From: CAZUDI01 sp964618975
GTDB taxonomy: Bacteria; Desulfobacterota; Desulfomonilia; UBA1062
Assembly (NCBI GenBank): GCA_964618975.1
Contig: CAZUDI010000026.1
Coordinates: 1-49,943, forward strand
Direction: 5' to 3'
Length of the DNA: 49,943 bases
Part shown: one piece after another, positions 25,183-32,213 of the stretch
Layout of the letters: the number at the start of each line of letters is the position of its first letter
Numbering within the stretch: the stretch's first letter is position 1
The notes under the pieces: model-generated
The model's database searches: none
The model's input: the letters and a program-made list of their open reading frames with translations, nothing else
Told to the model about the DNA's origin: nothing
Position numbers and translations under genes: made by a program

Positions 25183-26742
25183 ATGCGAAAAATCGTGATG
25201 GTGGCAGGGGCGCTGCTTCTGCTGGCGGGCCAGGGGGGGGCGCACGAGTACGATACTGCGGCGCACCATGTGTGCGCCCGCTGCGTCTCACAGGCAGGCG
25301 GAGCGGTCCTGGAGGAGGTGGACTGCGCAAAGATCGCACCAGAGGAGCCGTCCGTGGTGATCGACACCAAGTACAACCTGATGTGGGAGCGCAAATCGAG
25401 TGCGGCCGATTCCCCGCGCTCCATCGATCGGCTTTTCACCTGGGAAGAGGCCCAGGCCTACGCCGAGGAGCTCAATGCCGAGCTTTATGCCGGGAGGGAC
25501 GACTGGCGGGTGCCCTCGGCCTGGGAGATGGCCACCCTGGTGGACATCGGCGTGGGCAGCCCGGCCATCGACGACGAGGCCTTCCCCTTGAACGGCAACC
25601 GTATGTTCTGGACGATCTCCTATTACGCCTTCTGGGAACCGCTGACCCAGTACACCAGCTTCCATAGGGGCAACCAGTTCAAGTGGAACGTGGGCGGCAA
25701 GATGCGTGTGCGCTGCGTGGCCGGCGGCGGCTGGAAGGGGCGTTACGACCACGGAGGCGGCCTCGACGACCCGGACGACCCGGCGGACAGCGAGTTTTAC
25801 GAGGCGGAATTCACGGTTGTAGAGCATGCGCTCAACGACGGGACCCCCTGCGAAACGGTCATCGACAATATCACCGGGCTGGAATGGGAACAGAAGGCCT
25901 GGAGCTCGCAGCTGGCCTGGGGGCCCGAGGCCCTGGCGGCGATCAACGACGAGCTCGAGCTGCTCTACCGCATCATCCCCTTCGGGGCCGAGTTCCTCGC
26001 GACCCTCCTGGTGGACGATTTCGGGGCCGGTGGATTTTTTGAAGACCAGAGCGTCGAGATCGTGCCGGATTTCATCGAGATCGCGCTGGGCCTGACCGGC
26101 TGGCTGCAGACAGTCTACCTTGATCTGGCCGCCGAACTGGAGGGGTACAAGGCCGCCGAGATCCCGGTGATCGGGCCTAGATCCTTCCTGCGGTTGTATG
26201 ACTATGCCGAGGCCCAGACCTACGTCGACTACCTCAATGCGCTCGACGGCGGGACCGGGTTTGCCGGGCATAACGACTGGCGCCTGCCGAGCGTCGAGGA
26301 GATCATCACCACCACTGACTGGAACCGTATCCCCTGTGCCAAGGAGATCTTTACGCCCACCTTCGGCTGGCTTTTCTGGACCAGGACCCACGACCCGGAG
26401 TGCAGGAAGCACTACTGGACGTGAACGCTGGGAAGCGTAATCGGGAATTACGCACCTGACAGCACCCCGTTGTTCGTAAGGGCCGTCCGGACCGCCGTCG
26501 AAGATCCCTTTGCGGGAGGGGCCGACTTCTACCCCAGCGAGACCATCCCCGACTACTACGAGGATGAGCATGACCGCGGCCTTGTGATCAAGCATGTGGA
26601 ACCGTACGTCTATCCCCACGAGAGCGCAGGGGTTGACGACCAGAAGGAAGCGGCCCGGGCCGAGTCGTCGAGCGGCTCAGCCATGCTGCCCGGCGGCGAT
26701 GACGGAGGGCTGTGCTTCTTGGGGACCGCCAGCGGGAGATGA
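25183..26742 (+). CDS. Exported DUF1566 (Lcl-like) protein with in-frame UGA, candidate selenoprotein 2
   Basis: Paralogue of the preceding gene: 519 residues with TGA at 26422-26424 (codon 414) as selenocysteine, or 413 aa if it stops there. Signal peptide MRKIVMVAGALLLLAGQGGA, then two DUF1566 modules (WRVPSAWEM / RCVAGGGW with C178, and GLEWEQ / WRLPSVEEI). Module 2 is interrupted at HYWT by TGA and resumes in frame with TLGSVIGNYAPD ... FVRAVRT, ending DDGGLCFLGTASGR. Module 1 has F160 at the equivalent position. In module 2, C385 is kept and the later RCV Cys is Ala434, as in paralogue 1. The 106 codons after TGA are open and differ from paralogue 1 except at the conserved motifs and the hairpin. 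The start follows AAAGGGGG. It lies 209 bases after paralogue 1, probably in one transcript. Confidence 0.8.
26422..26460 (+). promoter_or_regulatory. Candidate bacterial SECIS element 2
   Basis: TGA (26422-26424), ten bases, then the same GCGTAAT-CGGGA-ATTACGC hairpin (26435-26453). The lower stem is kept: the closing C-G of copy 1 is U-G here, and the internal-loop base C is A. A 28-base tract (26434-26461, matching 24650-24677) is identical between the paralogues while flanking codons have diverged, including at synonymous sites. Identity at RNA level right after both TGAs argues for a structural signal. Confidence 0.72.
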
Positions 26743-26752
26743 TCCGGTAAGG

Positions 26753-26790
26753 GGGGGTCCCGGGCTTGCCCCGGGGTCCCCACCCAGCCC
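26753..26790 (+). repeat. Partial dispersed repeat copy
   Basis: GGGTCCCGGGCTTGCCCCGG keeps the central CCCGGGC-TT-GCCCCGG hairpin of the dispersed repeat, but the flanking hairpins are missing. It lies directly after the second DUF1566 gene. Confidence 0.5.
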
Positions 26791-26803
26791 GAGATGAACA
26801 GGC

Positions 26804-26850
26804 AGGCCCCGTGTCCCCCTCCGGGAAGGAGAGGGCCACGGGGCCTTTAT
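26804..26850. terminator. Bidirectional intrinsic terminator
   Basis: AGGCCCCGTG (26804-26813) and CACGGGGCCT (26837-26846) form a perfect 10-bp stem. The loop itself folds (CCCTCC/GGAGAGGG), and TTTAT with further T-rich sequence follows on the plus strand. It separates the convergent second DUF1566 gene and hisF, so it probably serves both. Confidence 0.75.
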
Positions 26851-26887
26851 CTGTCTGTTTTTCCTGCCCTGAAGCCGGCGCGGATCT

Positions 26888-27652
26888 TCAGGGGTTGACG
26901 GCCAGGCCGCGGCTTTGCAGGTAGTCCTTGACCTGCCGGATGCTGAAGGTCCGGAAGTGGAAGACCGAGGCCGCCAGCAGGATCGAGGCGCCGCCCTCGG
27001 TGGCGGCGGTATAGAAGTCCTCCAGCGACCCCGCCCCGCCCGAGGCCACCACCGGCAGCGCGACCGCGTCGGCGATGGCGCGGGTGAAGGCGATGTCATA
27101 TCCCGCGAGCGTGCCGTCGCCGTCCATGCTGGTGGGCAGCAGGCACCCGGCGCCCAGGTCTTCGCACTGGCGCGCCCATTCCACGGCGTCCCGGCCTACG
27201 GGCCTTGTGCCGCCCGAGACCACCAGCTCGAAGCCCGAGGGCAGCTCCGCGTTTCGGCGGGCATCGATGGCCACGGTGATCGTCTGTGAGCCGAACTCGG
27301 AGGCGGCCTGCTTGACCAGGTTGGGATTCTTGACTGCGGCGGAATTCATGGAGACCTTGGAGGCCCCGGCCGAGAGCACGTGCTCGATATCGTCCAGCGA
27401 GGCGATGCCGCCGCCCATGGTCAGCGGGATCGAGATCACCGTGGATACGTTCCTGACCCACTCGAGCCGCGTGGCGCGGTTTTCCAGGGTGGCGGCGATG
27501 TCGAGCATGGCGAGCTCGTCGGCGCCTTCCTGCTCGTAGAACCGGGCATGCTCCACGGGGTCCCCGGCATCCTTGATGTCCACGAAGTGGACCCCCTTGA
27601 CGACCCGTCCCTCCTTCATATCCAGACACGGCATGATCCTGATTACATCCAC
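26888..27652 (-). CDS. hisF: Imidazole glycerol phosphate synthase cyclase subunit
   Basis: A 254-aa (beta/alpha)8 enzyme of histidine biosynthesis; with HisH it turns PRFAR plus ammonia into IGP and AICAR. The N-terminal MPCLDMKEGRVVKGVHF carries the catalytic Asp near residue 11, the second catalytic Asp is in TSMDGDGTLAGYD near residue 130, and phosphate loops appear as TMGGGIASLDD and VVASGGAGSLEDF. I prefer the GTG start at 27652, five bases after AAAGGAG; a TTG at 27667 is upstream of that site. It is isolated here, with no hisH, hisA or other his gene in the window. Confidence 0.95.
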   Translation of the reverse strand: MDVIRIMPCLDMKEGRVVKGVHFVDIKDAGDPVEHARFYEQEGADELAMLDIAATLENRATRLEWVRNVSTVISIPLTMGGGIASLDDIEHVLSAGASKVSMNSAAVKNPNLVKQAASEFGSQTITVAIDARRNAELPSGFELVVSGGTRPVGRDAVEWARQCEDLGAGCLLPTSMDGDGTLAGYDIAFTRAIADAVALPVVASGGAGSLEDFYTAATEGGASILLAASVFHFRTFSIRQVKDYLQSRGLAVNP

Positions 27653-27790
27653 GCGAGCTCCTTTCAAGGCATCGGTTTTGACGCAAGGCTACCAGATTAT
27701 CGCGGCCTTGACAATCGAGCCGCGGCTTAGGCGCAATCATCGCCCGGCCTGTGGCCGGCGGTCCGGCGCACAGGTCTGCGGCCTCTTCAA

Positions 27791-27870
27791 GCGCTTGAGG
27801 GTCGAATCCCCCGCTGCTTGCAGCGGCAGAGGGGGTCTTTAGGCTTGCCCGGGGGTTCATCCCCCTGATC
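27791..27870 (+). repeat. Dispersed hairpin repeat copy (well preserved)
   Basis: Order: GCGCTTGAGGGTCGAATCCC, hairpin CCGCTGC-TT-GCAGCGG, then GGCTTGCCC-type hairpin and GGGGTTCATCCCCCTGATC. All hairpins are intact. It lies between the divergent hisF and FRG genes and occupies part of their shared upstream region. Confidence 0.85.
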
Positions 27871-27982
27871 GAAGCGCGCCACCGGCCCCCTGCCACGGCG
27901 ATCACGCTCCGGCGGCGGGATTGATGGTCTCCCTGAACTTTTGGCGTGGAATTTTCCGCCGCCACGGGTATACTATGAGGCG

Positions 27983-28771
27983 ATGAACGCGGTGCGGGTC
28001 ACCAGCTGGAACGAACTGGTCAGCGAGCTCTTCGAGGAATCGTGGAATGCCGACATCGGGCGCTTCCGCTCGCGCTTCGCCTTTCGCGGGCTTTCGGATG
28101 CGGGCTACCGGCTCGAGACCACCCTCATGCGTCTGGGGGGCGACTACGCCGAGCTCGAGCACCATATCCTGCGCAATTTCAGCAAGTATGCCCACCGCAA
28201 TGTGGTGCAGCGTGACTCGGTCTGGCACTGGCTCTCGGTGGCCCAGCACTACGGCCTGCCCACCCGGCTCATGGACTGGACCTATTCCCCCTTTGTCGCC
28301 ATGCACTTCGCCACCGCCAATCTGGAGCGCTTCGACACCGACGGGGTCATCTGGGCCGTGAGCTACCTCAAGGTGCACCAGTTGCTGCCCGAGAGACTGC
28401 GGGTGGTCCTCGAGGAAGAGGGGGCCAACGTGCTCACGGTCAAGATGCTCTCGGACACCATGCAGTCGCTCGGTGAGTTGGATACGCTCACCGACGAGGA
28501 CGTCGTGATCTTCTTCGAGCCGCCCTCCATCGACGATCGGATCGTCAACCAGTTCGCCTTCTTCTCGGTCATCTCCAACCCGCAGCTGGCCCTGGATGAA
28601 TGGCTTGAAACCCACCCGGAGGTCTGGCGCCGCATCATCATCCCCCGGGAGCTCAAGTGGGAGGTCCGCGACAAGCTCGACCAGGGCAATATCACCGAGC
28701 GGGTGCTCTTCCCGGGCCTGGACGGCCTGAGTCGCTGGCTCAAGCGGCACTACAGCCACAAGGTCCTTTAA
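27983..28771 (+). CDS. FRG-domain protein
   Basis: About 262 aa. The family signature appears as FAFRGLSDAGYRLETTLMRLG near residue 28 and YGLPTRLMDWTYSPFVAMHFAT near residue 90. FRG proteins have no settled biochemical role; some occur in defence or toxin contexts, but no defence partner is visible here and the gene stands alone. No signal peptide. The start at 27983 is chosen because the domain begins soon after; only GAGG lies immediately before it. A TATACT box eight bases upstream could make the message nearly leaderless. Confidence 0.8.
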   Translation: MNAVRVTSWNELVSELFEESWNADIGRFRSRFAFRGLSDAGYRLETTLMRLGGDYAELEHHILRNFSKYAHRNVVQRDSVWHWLSVAQHYGLPTRLMDWTYSPFVAMHFATANLERFDTDGVIWAVSYLKVHQLLPERLRVVLEEEGANVLTVKMLSDTMQSLGELDTLTDEDVVIFFEPPSIDDRIVNQFAFFSVISNPQLALDEWLETHPEVWRRIIIPRELKWEVRDKLDQGNITERVLFPGLDGLSRWLKRHYSHKVL

Positions 28772-28844
28772 TCGCTATGGGTCTCAAATTCTCCGCCGCT
28801 TGCAGCGGAAAGCAGGGGCCTTAGGCTTGCCCTGGGGTTCGATC
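28771..28844 (+). repeat. Dispersed hairpin repeat copy
   Basis: ATCGCTATGGGTCTCAAATT, then CCGCCGCTTGCAGCGG and GGCTTGCCCTGGGGTTCGATC. It begins at the FRG stop codon and ends about 40 bases before the DtxR promoter. Same orientation as all other copies. Confidence 0.8.
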
Positions 28845-28885
28845 GGCCGGCCCGGCGTTTTGCATGCCAGGAGCTTTCCGGAAGC

Positions 28886-28929
28886 TTGACAAGCAGGTAA
28901 AGGGGGTGTATCAGTTAGTTATGGCTAAC
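28886..28929 (+). promoter_or_regulatory. Promoter and GTTAG-N6-CTAAC operator at the DtxR-family gene
   Basis: TTGACA (28886-28891), 17 bases, TATCAG (28909-28914). The -10 ends six bases before the ATG at 28921. An inverted repeat GTTAG-TTATGG-CTAAC (28914-28929) spans the predicted transcription start and start codon, so a bound repressor would block initiation, consistent with autoregulation. The same pattern recurs at 30263. Confidence 0.62.
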
Positions 28930-29427
28930 AGAGTTATGGTAACCCAAACCTCCCTGAGCCAGAGCATGGAGGACTACCTGGAGACGATCATGTTGATCGC
29001 CGCCGAGCAGGAGGTCGTCCGGGTCAAGGATGTGGCGGCTAAAATGGGGGTCAAGAAGCCCAGCGTGGTCTCGGCCCTCAAGGCGCTCTCCGAGCGGGGT
29101 CTGCTCCTGCACGAGCACTACGGCTACATCAAGCTCACCCCGGGCGGCATGCAGGTGGCGCAGGGGGTCTACGCCAAGCACCGACTGCTCTTCGAGTTCT
29201 TTACCCGCGTCCTCGGCGTGGACGAGCAGACCGCCGATCACGACGCCTGCATGATCGAGCACTATATCGGGGATCAGACCCGGGAACGCCTGCTGAAGTT
29301 CATCGAGTTCGTCAGACGCTATCCCGAAGAGGACCGTGAGGCGCCCTGGCTGCTGAACTTCCGCCACTATCTGGAAACCGGCGAGGTCAAGCTGTGCGAG
29401 AGCAGGGTGGACAAGGAGACGACATGA
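28921..29427 (+). CDS. DtxR/MntR-family metal-dependent regulator
   Basis: About 168 aa. Winged helix with SMEDYLETIMLIAAEQEVVRVKDVAAKMGVKKPSVVSALKALSERGLL over the first ~65 residues, then the dimerisation and metal-binding domain with AKHRLLFEFFTRVLGVDEQTADHDACMIEHYI, where the His, Glu, Asp and Cys are candidate ligands. There is no SH3-like third domain, as in MntR/TroR. The ATG at 28921 lies just after the -10 box and has no Shine-Dalgarno; the ATG at 28936 is an alternative. Its stop overlaps the feoA start (ATGA), and a flavodoxin follows, so iron rather than manganese is the likelier signal; that is an inference. Confidence 0.88.
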   Translation: MANRVMVTQTSLSQSMEDYLETIMLIAAEQEVVRVKDVAAKMGVKKPSVVSALKALSERGLLLHEHYGYIKLTPGGMQVAQGVYAKHRLLFEFFTRVLGVDEQTADHDACMIEHYIGDQTRERLLKFIEFVRRYPEEDREAPWLLNFRHYLETGEVKLCESRVDKETT

Positions 29428-29714
29428 GACTGCCTGCGAGGAAGATCAGCGACCAGACCCCCGCGATGCAGAACCTGAGGACCTGTCGCCCGGGGGCGCG
29501 CGTGGTGGTTCAGGGCGTGGCCGGGGGATGTTCTGCCCGGCGGCGCCTGGAGGACATGGGTTTTCTGCCGGGCGAGCAGATCGAGGTGGTCCGGGTAACC
29601 TCCGGGCCGGTGCTCGTTCACGTGCGTGGGGCCCGGCTGGCGCTGGGTGCCGGGATGGCGGCCAAGGTCCTCGTCGCCCCAGTCGAGGGTGAAATGCCCG
29701 GGTGGCCTGATTGA
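29424..29714 (+). CDS. FeoA-domain protein
   Basis: A 96-aa protein with a single FeoA (SH3-like) domain: LRTCRPGARVVVQGVAGG, RRRLEDMGFLPGEQIEVVRV and LALGAGMAAKVLVAP. Such proteins bind FeoB or occur beside DtxR regulators. It starts inside the DtxR stop codon (ATGA) with AAGGAG upstream, so it is translationally coupled to the regulator. A second, separate FeoA is fused by overlap to feoB at 41358, so this copy may have a regulatory rather than transport role. Confidence 0.85.
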   Translation: MRLPARKISDQTPAMQNLRTCRPGARVVVQGVAGGCSARRRLEDMGFLPGEQIEVVRVTSGPVLVHVRGARLALGAGMAAKVLVAPVEGEMPGWPD

Positions 29715-29754
29715 TGAGGCGCACGGTCTGTATTTTCCGCTCGAGGGAGGCCCT

Positions 29755-30246
29755 GTGAAGGATATCGGCATCTACTACGGCTCCACTACCGGACAGACCG
29801 CCGGGGTGGCGGCCCGCATCGGCGCTCTCCTCAAGACGGCCGCGGTGCATGACATTGCCGGGGCGTGCCCGGCCGACCTTGAGCGGCATGATTTCCTGGT
29901 ACTGGGAAGTTCGACCTGGGGGGTGGGGTATCTCCAGGAAGACTGGGCGCGTTTCCGGCTCGACCAGGTCGATCTGGGCGGGAAGACGGTAGCCCTCTTC
30001 GGCCTGGGGGATGCCTTTACCTACGTAGATACCTTTGTGGATGGCCTGGGGATCCTCTATGACGCCGTCACGGCCCGCGGGGCGGCCGTGATCGGGGCCT
30101 GGGCCGCGGTAGGCTACCCCTTTGTCCGATCGGCGGCCCTGAGGGAGGGGGCCTTCGTGGGCCTCGCGCTCGACGAGGACAATCAGGCCCATCTCACCGA
30201 CGAACGCCTGAGCCGGTGGACGGCGGGGGTCAAAAGGGGGAGGTAA
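29755..30246 (+). CDS. Flavodoxin
   Basis: A 163-aa long-chain-type flavodoxin: FMN loop IYYGSTTGQTAGVAARIG near residue 5, the aromatic-containing loop LGSSTWGVGYLQEDW near residue 55, and ALFGLGDAFTYVDTFVDGLG near 85. It replaces ferredoxin under iron limitation in many bacteria, which fits its position after a DtxR regulator and FeoA. The start is GTG at 29755 after GAGGGAGG; the 40-base gap to feoA suggests the same operon. Confidence 0.92.
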   Translation: MKDIGIYYGSTTGQTAGVAARIGALLKTAAVHDIAGACPADLERHDFLVLGSSTWGVGYLQEDWARFRLDQVDLGGKTVALFGLGDAFTYVDTFVDGLGILYDAVTARGAAVIGAWAAVGYPFVRSAALREGAFVGLALDEDNQAHLTDERLSRWTAGVKRGR

Positions 30247-30262
30247 AAAATTTGCCCGACAA

Positions 30263-30278
30263 GTTAGGTTTTTCTAAC
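30263..30278 (+). promoter_or_regulatory. GTTAG-N6-CTAAC operator before the methyltransferase gene
   Basis: GTTAG-GTTTTT-CTAAC with flanking AA and CT; it resembles the DtxR/IdeR-type box in its TTAGG and CTAACCTA halves. It has the same arms and spacing as the site at 28914 and lies 22 bases before the start codon, between the flavodoxin stop and the methyltransferase ribosome site. Confidence 0.65.
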
Positions 30279-30300
30279 CTATGCGCCAAGGAGGATAGCC

Positions 30301-30960
30301 ATGCTGGCTGAACTGCGCAACACCTGGATTGATACGACCGCCCGGCGCCCGAGCGGAAAGATGGGAAGAAGGTTTTACGCCCACCCCACCTCGCACCTGC
30401 CCGGTTTTTACCTGCTGCTCAAACACCTCGCGCTCACACCGGAGGACTATCTGGCCGAGGTGGGCTGCGGTGGCGGGGTGTTGCTGGGGATGGCCCTCAA
30501 GGCCGCGGGGCGCGCCTGCGCCGTGGACCACAGCGCGGACATGGTGGCCCTGGCCCGTGAACACAATGCGGCGTCCATCGAGGCGGGGCGCCTGGACATC
30601 CGACAGTCCTCCGGGGAGCACCTGCCCTGGGAGGACGACACCTTCACCTGCGTCGTCAACGCGCATATGTTCTTTTTCGTGGAAGATCCCGTGGCGTTTT
30701 TGTGCGAGAGCCGGCGCGTCCTCCAGCCCGGCGGCAGGCTCGCCATGGTGACCGCCCCCGACACCCTTTTTGCCCGCCTGACCTGGGGCCTTCTCTATGG
30801 TCTTAGCCTCTATGACGACAGCCGGATGACCAACCTGCTGCGCGACGCCGGCTTCACCGACGTCAGGGTCAAGACCCGCCCCGGACACCAGCTCTGCCTG
30901 GCGCACAAGCCCCGGGGGCGGGAGGAAGCACATTGCCGGGACACCACGCGCAGGGCATAA
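30301..30960 (+). CDS. Class I SAM-dependent methyltransferase
   Basis: A 219-aa methyltransferase of the Methyltransf_11 type: motif I YLAEVGCGGGVLLGMAL near residue 50, the acidic end of strand 2 in CAVDHSADMVALAR, then PWEDDTFTCVVNAHMFFFV and RRVLQPGGRLAMVT near residue 140. The substrate is unknown; the DtxR-like operator upstream suggests metal-responsive expression, which would suit a metallophore or cofactor-related role but is not proof. It starts seven bases after AAGGAGG. Confidence 0.85.
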   Translation: MLAELRNTWIDTTARRPSGKMGRRFYAHPTSHLPGFYLLLKHLALTPEDYLAEVGCGGGVLLGMALKAAGRACAVDHSADMVALAREHNAASIEAGRLDIRQSSGEHLPWEDDTFTCVVNAHMFFFVEDPVAFLCESRRVLQPGGRLAMVTAPDTLFARLTWGLLYGLSLYDDSRMTNLLRDAGFTDVRVKTRPGHQLCLAHKPRGREEAHCRDTTRRA

Positions 30961-31147
30961 AGGTCGGCTGCAGGCTGTCCCCTGCATGCCGGGAACGGGT
31001 GTCATCAATATGAGACATTTATAGTTTTTGGGAGGAGTTTCGGGGAAACCCTCATTGTCACAATCCGGCAGGAGAGCCGGATTGAACGATCGAAGGCCGC
31101 CCTGCGGGGGCGAGGGCCAGGACGGCCCGAGTCAAAAGGGTTTCCCT

Positions 31148-31226
31148 GATCGTTATGGGTCGAATTCCCCGCTGCTTGCAGCGGCAGGCGGGGCAAAGGC
31201 TTGCCCTGGGGGTGATATCCATGATC
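31148..31226 (+). repeat. Dispersed hairpin repeat copy supplying a start codon
   Basis: ATCGTTATGGGTCGAATTCC, hairpin CCGCTGC-TT-GCAGCGG variant, GGCTTGCCCTGGGGG and TATCCATGATC. The terminal ATGATC provides the first in-frame ATG of the following P-type ATPase remnant, and GGGGGTG of the repeat stands as its ribosome site. The remaining gap (30961-31147) shows nothing else. Confidence 0.8.
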
Positions 31227-31565
31227 ATGAAAAACAAGAGCTCCGCCTTTTTCCTGCGCGCCACGACGGCGCTGCTGGCTCTGGTCTGCTTCCTGGCCGT
31301 GACGGACGTTCCGGCGCTCTGGTGGGCAGGGCTCGCATTCTACCTGCTCTGCCTGGCCATGTTTGTGCAGACCCTCGTGCCCGCCATGTTCAGGGCCCGT
31401 CAGATCACCGCCGATGTGCTCATCGTGGCCGTGATGATCGTCTCGCTGCTGGACGGTAAGCCCCTCAGCGGCGCACTGGTGGCCTGTTTCATCAGCGCGG
31501 GGCTGGTGCTGCGGCCCGCAGCTCGACGCTCCCACGGCCCTCACCCTGCTCAGCCGCTGGTTTGA
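31221..31565 (+). pseudogene. N-terminal remnant of a heavy-metal P-type ATPase
   Basis: About 100 codons with membrane helices (FFLRATTALLALVCFLAV, LWWAGLAFYLLCLAMFVQTLV) followed by RQITADVLIVAVMIVSLLDG and KPLSGALVACFISAGL. This matches the region before the actuator domain of P1B-type ATPases, particularly Mn/Zn exporters of the CtpC kind. After about 31520 similarity ends and the frame runs into unrelated sequence. No DKTGT phosphorylation motif, ATP domain or remaining helices exist downstream, so it cannot be a working pump. Its location beside a DtxR-family operon fits a former metal exporter. Confidence 0.6.
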
Positions 31566-31766
31566 GCTGTCCGGGGTCACCCCGCACCACTCGCTGCTGC
31601 AGGTGGCGGGACGACGAAGAAGCTGAAGGACAGGATAGATCGATCGTTGATTGGCCTCCCGCAGATACTACCGGGATTCAACATGTTCACGCCGGATACC
31701 CGCCTACACGGGAATGACTCGAGAGATTTCCGAGGGCTTTTGTCTTATTTTCCAGGGAGGGACCTT
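31566..31766. other. Non-coding stretch between two gene remnants
   Basis: No intact gene on either strand. A direct repeat GGGACCTTTCA occurs twice near 31759-31790, just inside the next remnant. Composition is mixed and frames are short and broken, as expected of decayed DNA. Confidence 0.5.
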
Positions 31767-32137
31767 TCAGGAGAAGGGACCTTTCAAGACTTTCAAGGCA
31801 ACACCCCGCCAGACCTTCGGACCTTTTTTCCGCCGTTTCTTCGTGTCTGTGGATCCGAAGACGTCTGTCGCTCGTGCCCGCGGGCCTTCGTCCAGTGACT
31901 GCGCGATCCCCCTCTGGCTCGAGCTGTGGATCATCCTGTAGGGGACCTGGAGCTTTTTACAGAGACGTTTGACGCTGAGGCAGGCGTTGTGGCTGTTGAT
32001 ATCCACCGGACAGAGGACGGGGTCGCTGCGGCCTTTCCCCGTGACGCCCCCTTTTTTTCCGGTTGGCGGCATTCGAGATCTTGCCTCAGTTTCGCGAGCA
32101 TGGCTTGCTTGTTCCCGATCCCTTTCCCTTCTCTCAC
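31767..32137 (-). pseudogene. Frameshifted DUF2325 gene remnant
   Basis: A GTG at 32137 has a perfect AAGGAGG six bases upstream and opens MREGKGIGNKQAMLAKLRQDLE. That frame then loses coding character, and a different frame (31881-32027) carries the conserved end of a DUF2325 domain: VLCPVDINSHNACLSVKRLC followed by KKLQVPYRMIHSSSQ. The usual N-terminal GG-motif half of the domain is missing. So there is a frameshift and probably a deletion, while the translation signals and an upstream operator survive. DUF2325 genes are often found near Feo systems, in line with this location. Confidence 0.55.
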
Positions 32138-32178
32138 AGCGACCTCCTTGCGAGGTTTGATCCGTGTTGCAGAACCAA

Positions 32179-32213
32179 GTTAGATTCACAAACAATTGTT
32201 ATGAAAATCTAAC
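32179..32213 (-). promoter_or_regulatory. Long inverted repeat upstream of the DUF2325 remnant
   Basis: Arms GTTAGATT (32179-32186) and AATCTAAC (32206-32213) are perfect. Almost concentric between them is the palindrome AACAATTGTT (32191-32200). The GTTAG/CTAAC ends are shared with the sites at 28914 and 30263, although the spacing is wider. Probably a metal-regulator site retained ahead of a dead gene. Confidence 0.5.

Noticed and set aside
31647..31941. Plus-strand open frames of 83 and 96 codons after the ATPase remnant
   Set aside because: No family resemblance or ribosome site; they overlap the DUF2325 remnant on the other strand.
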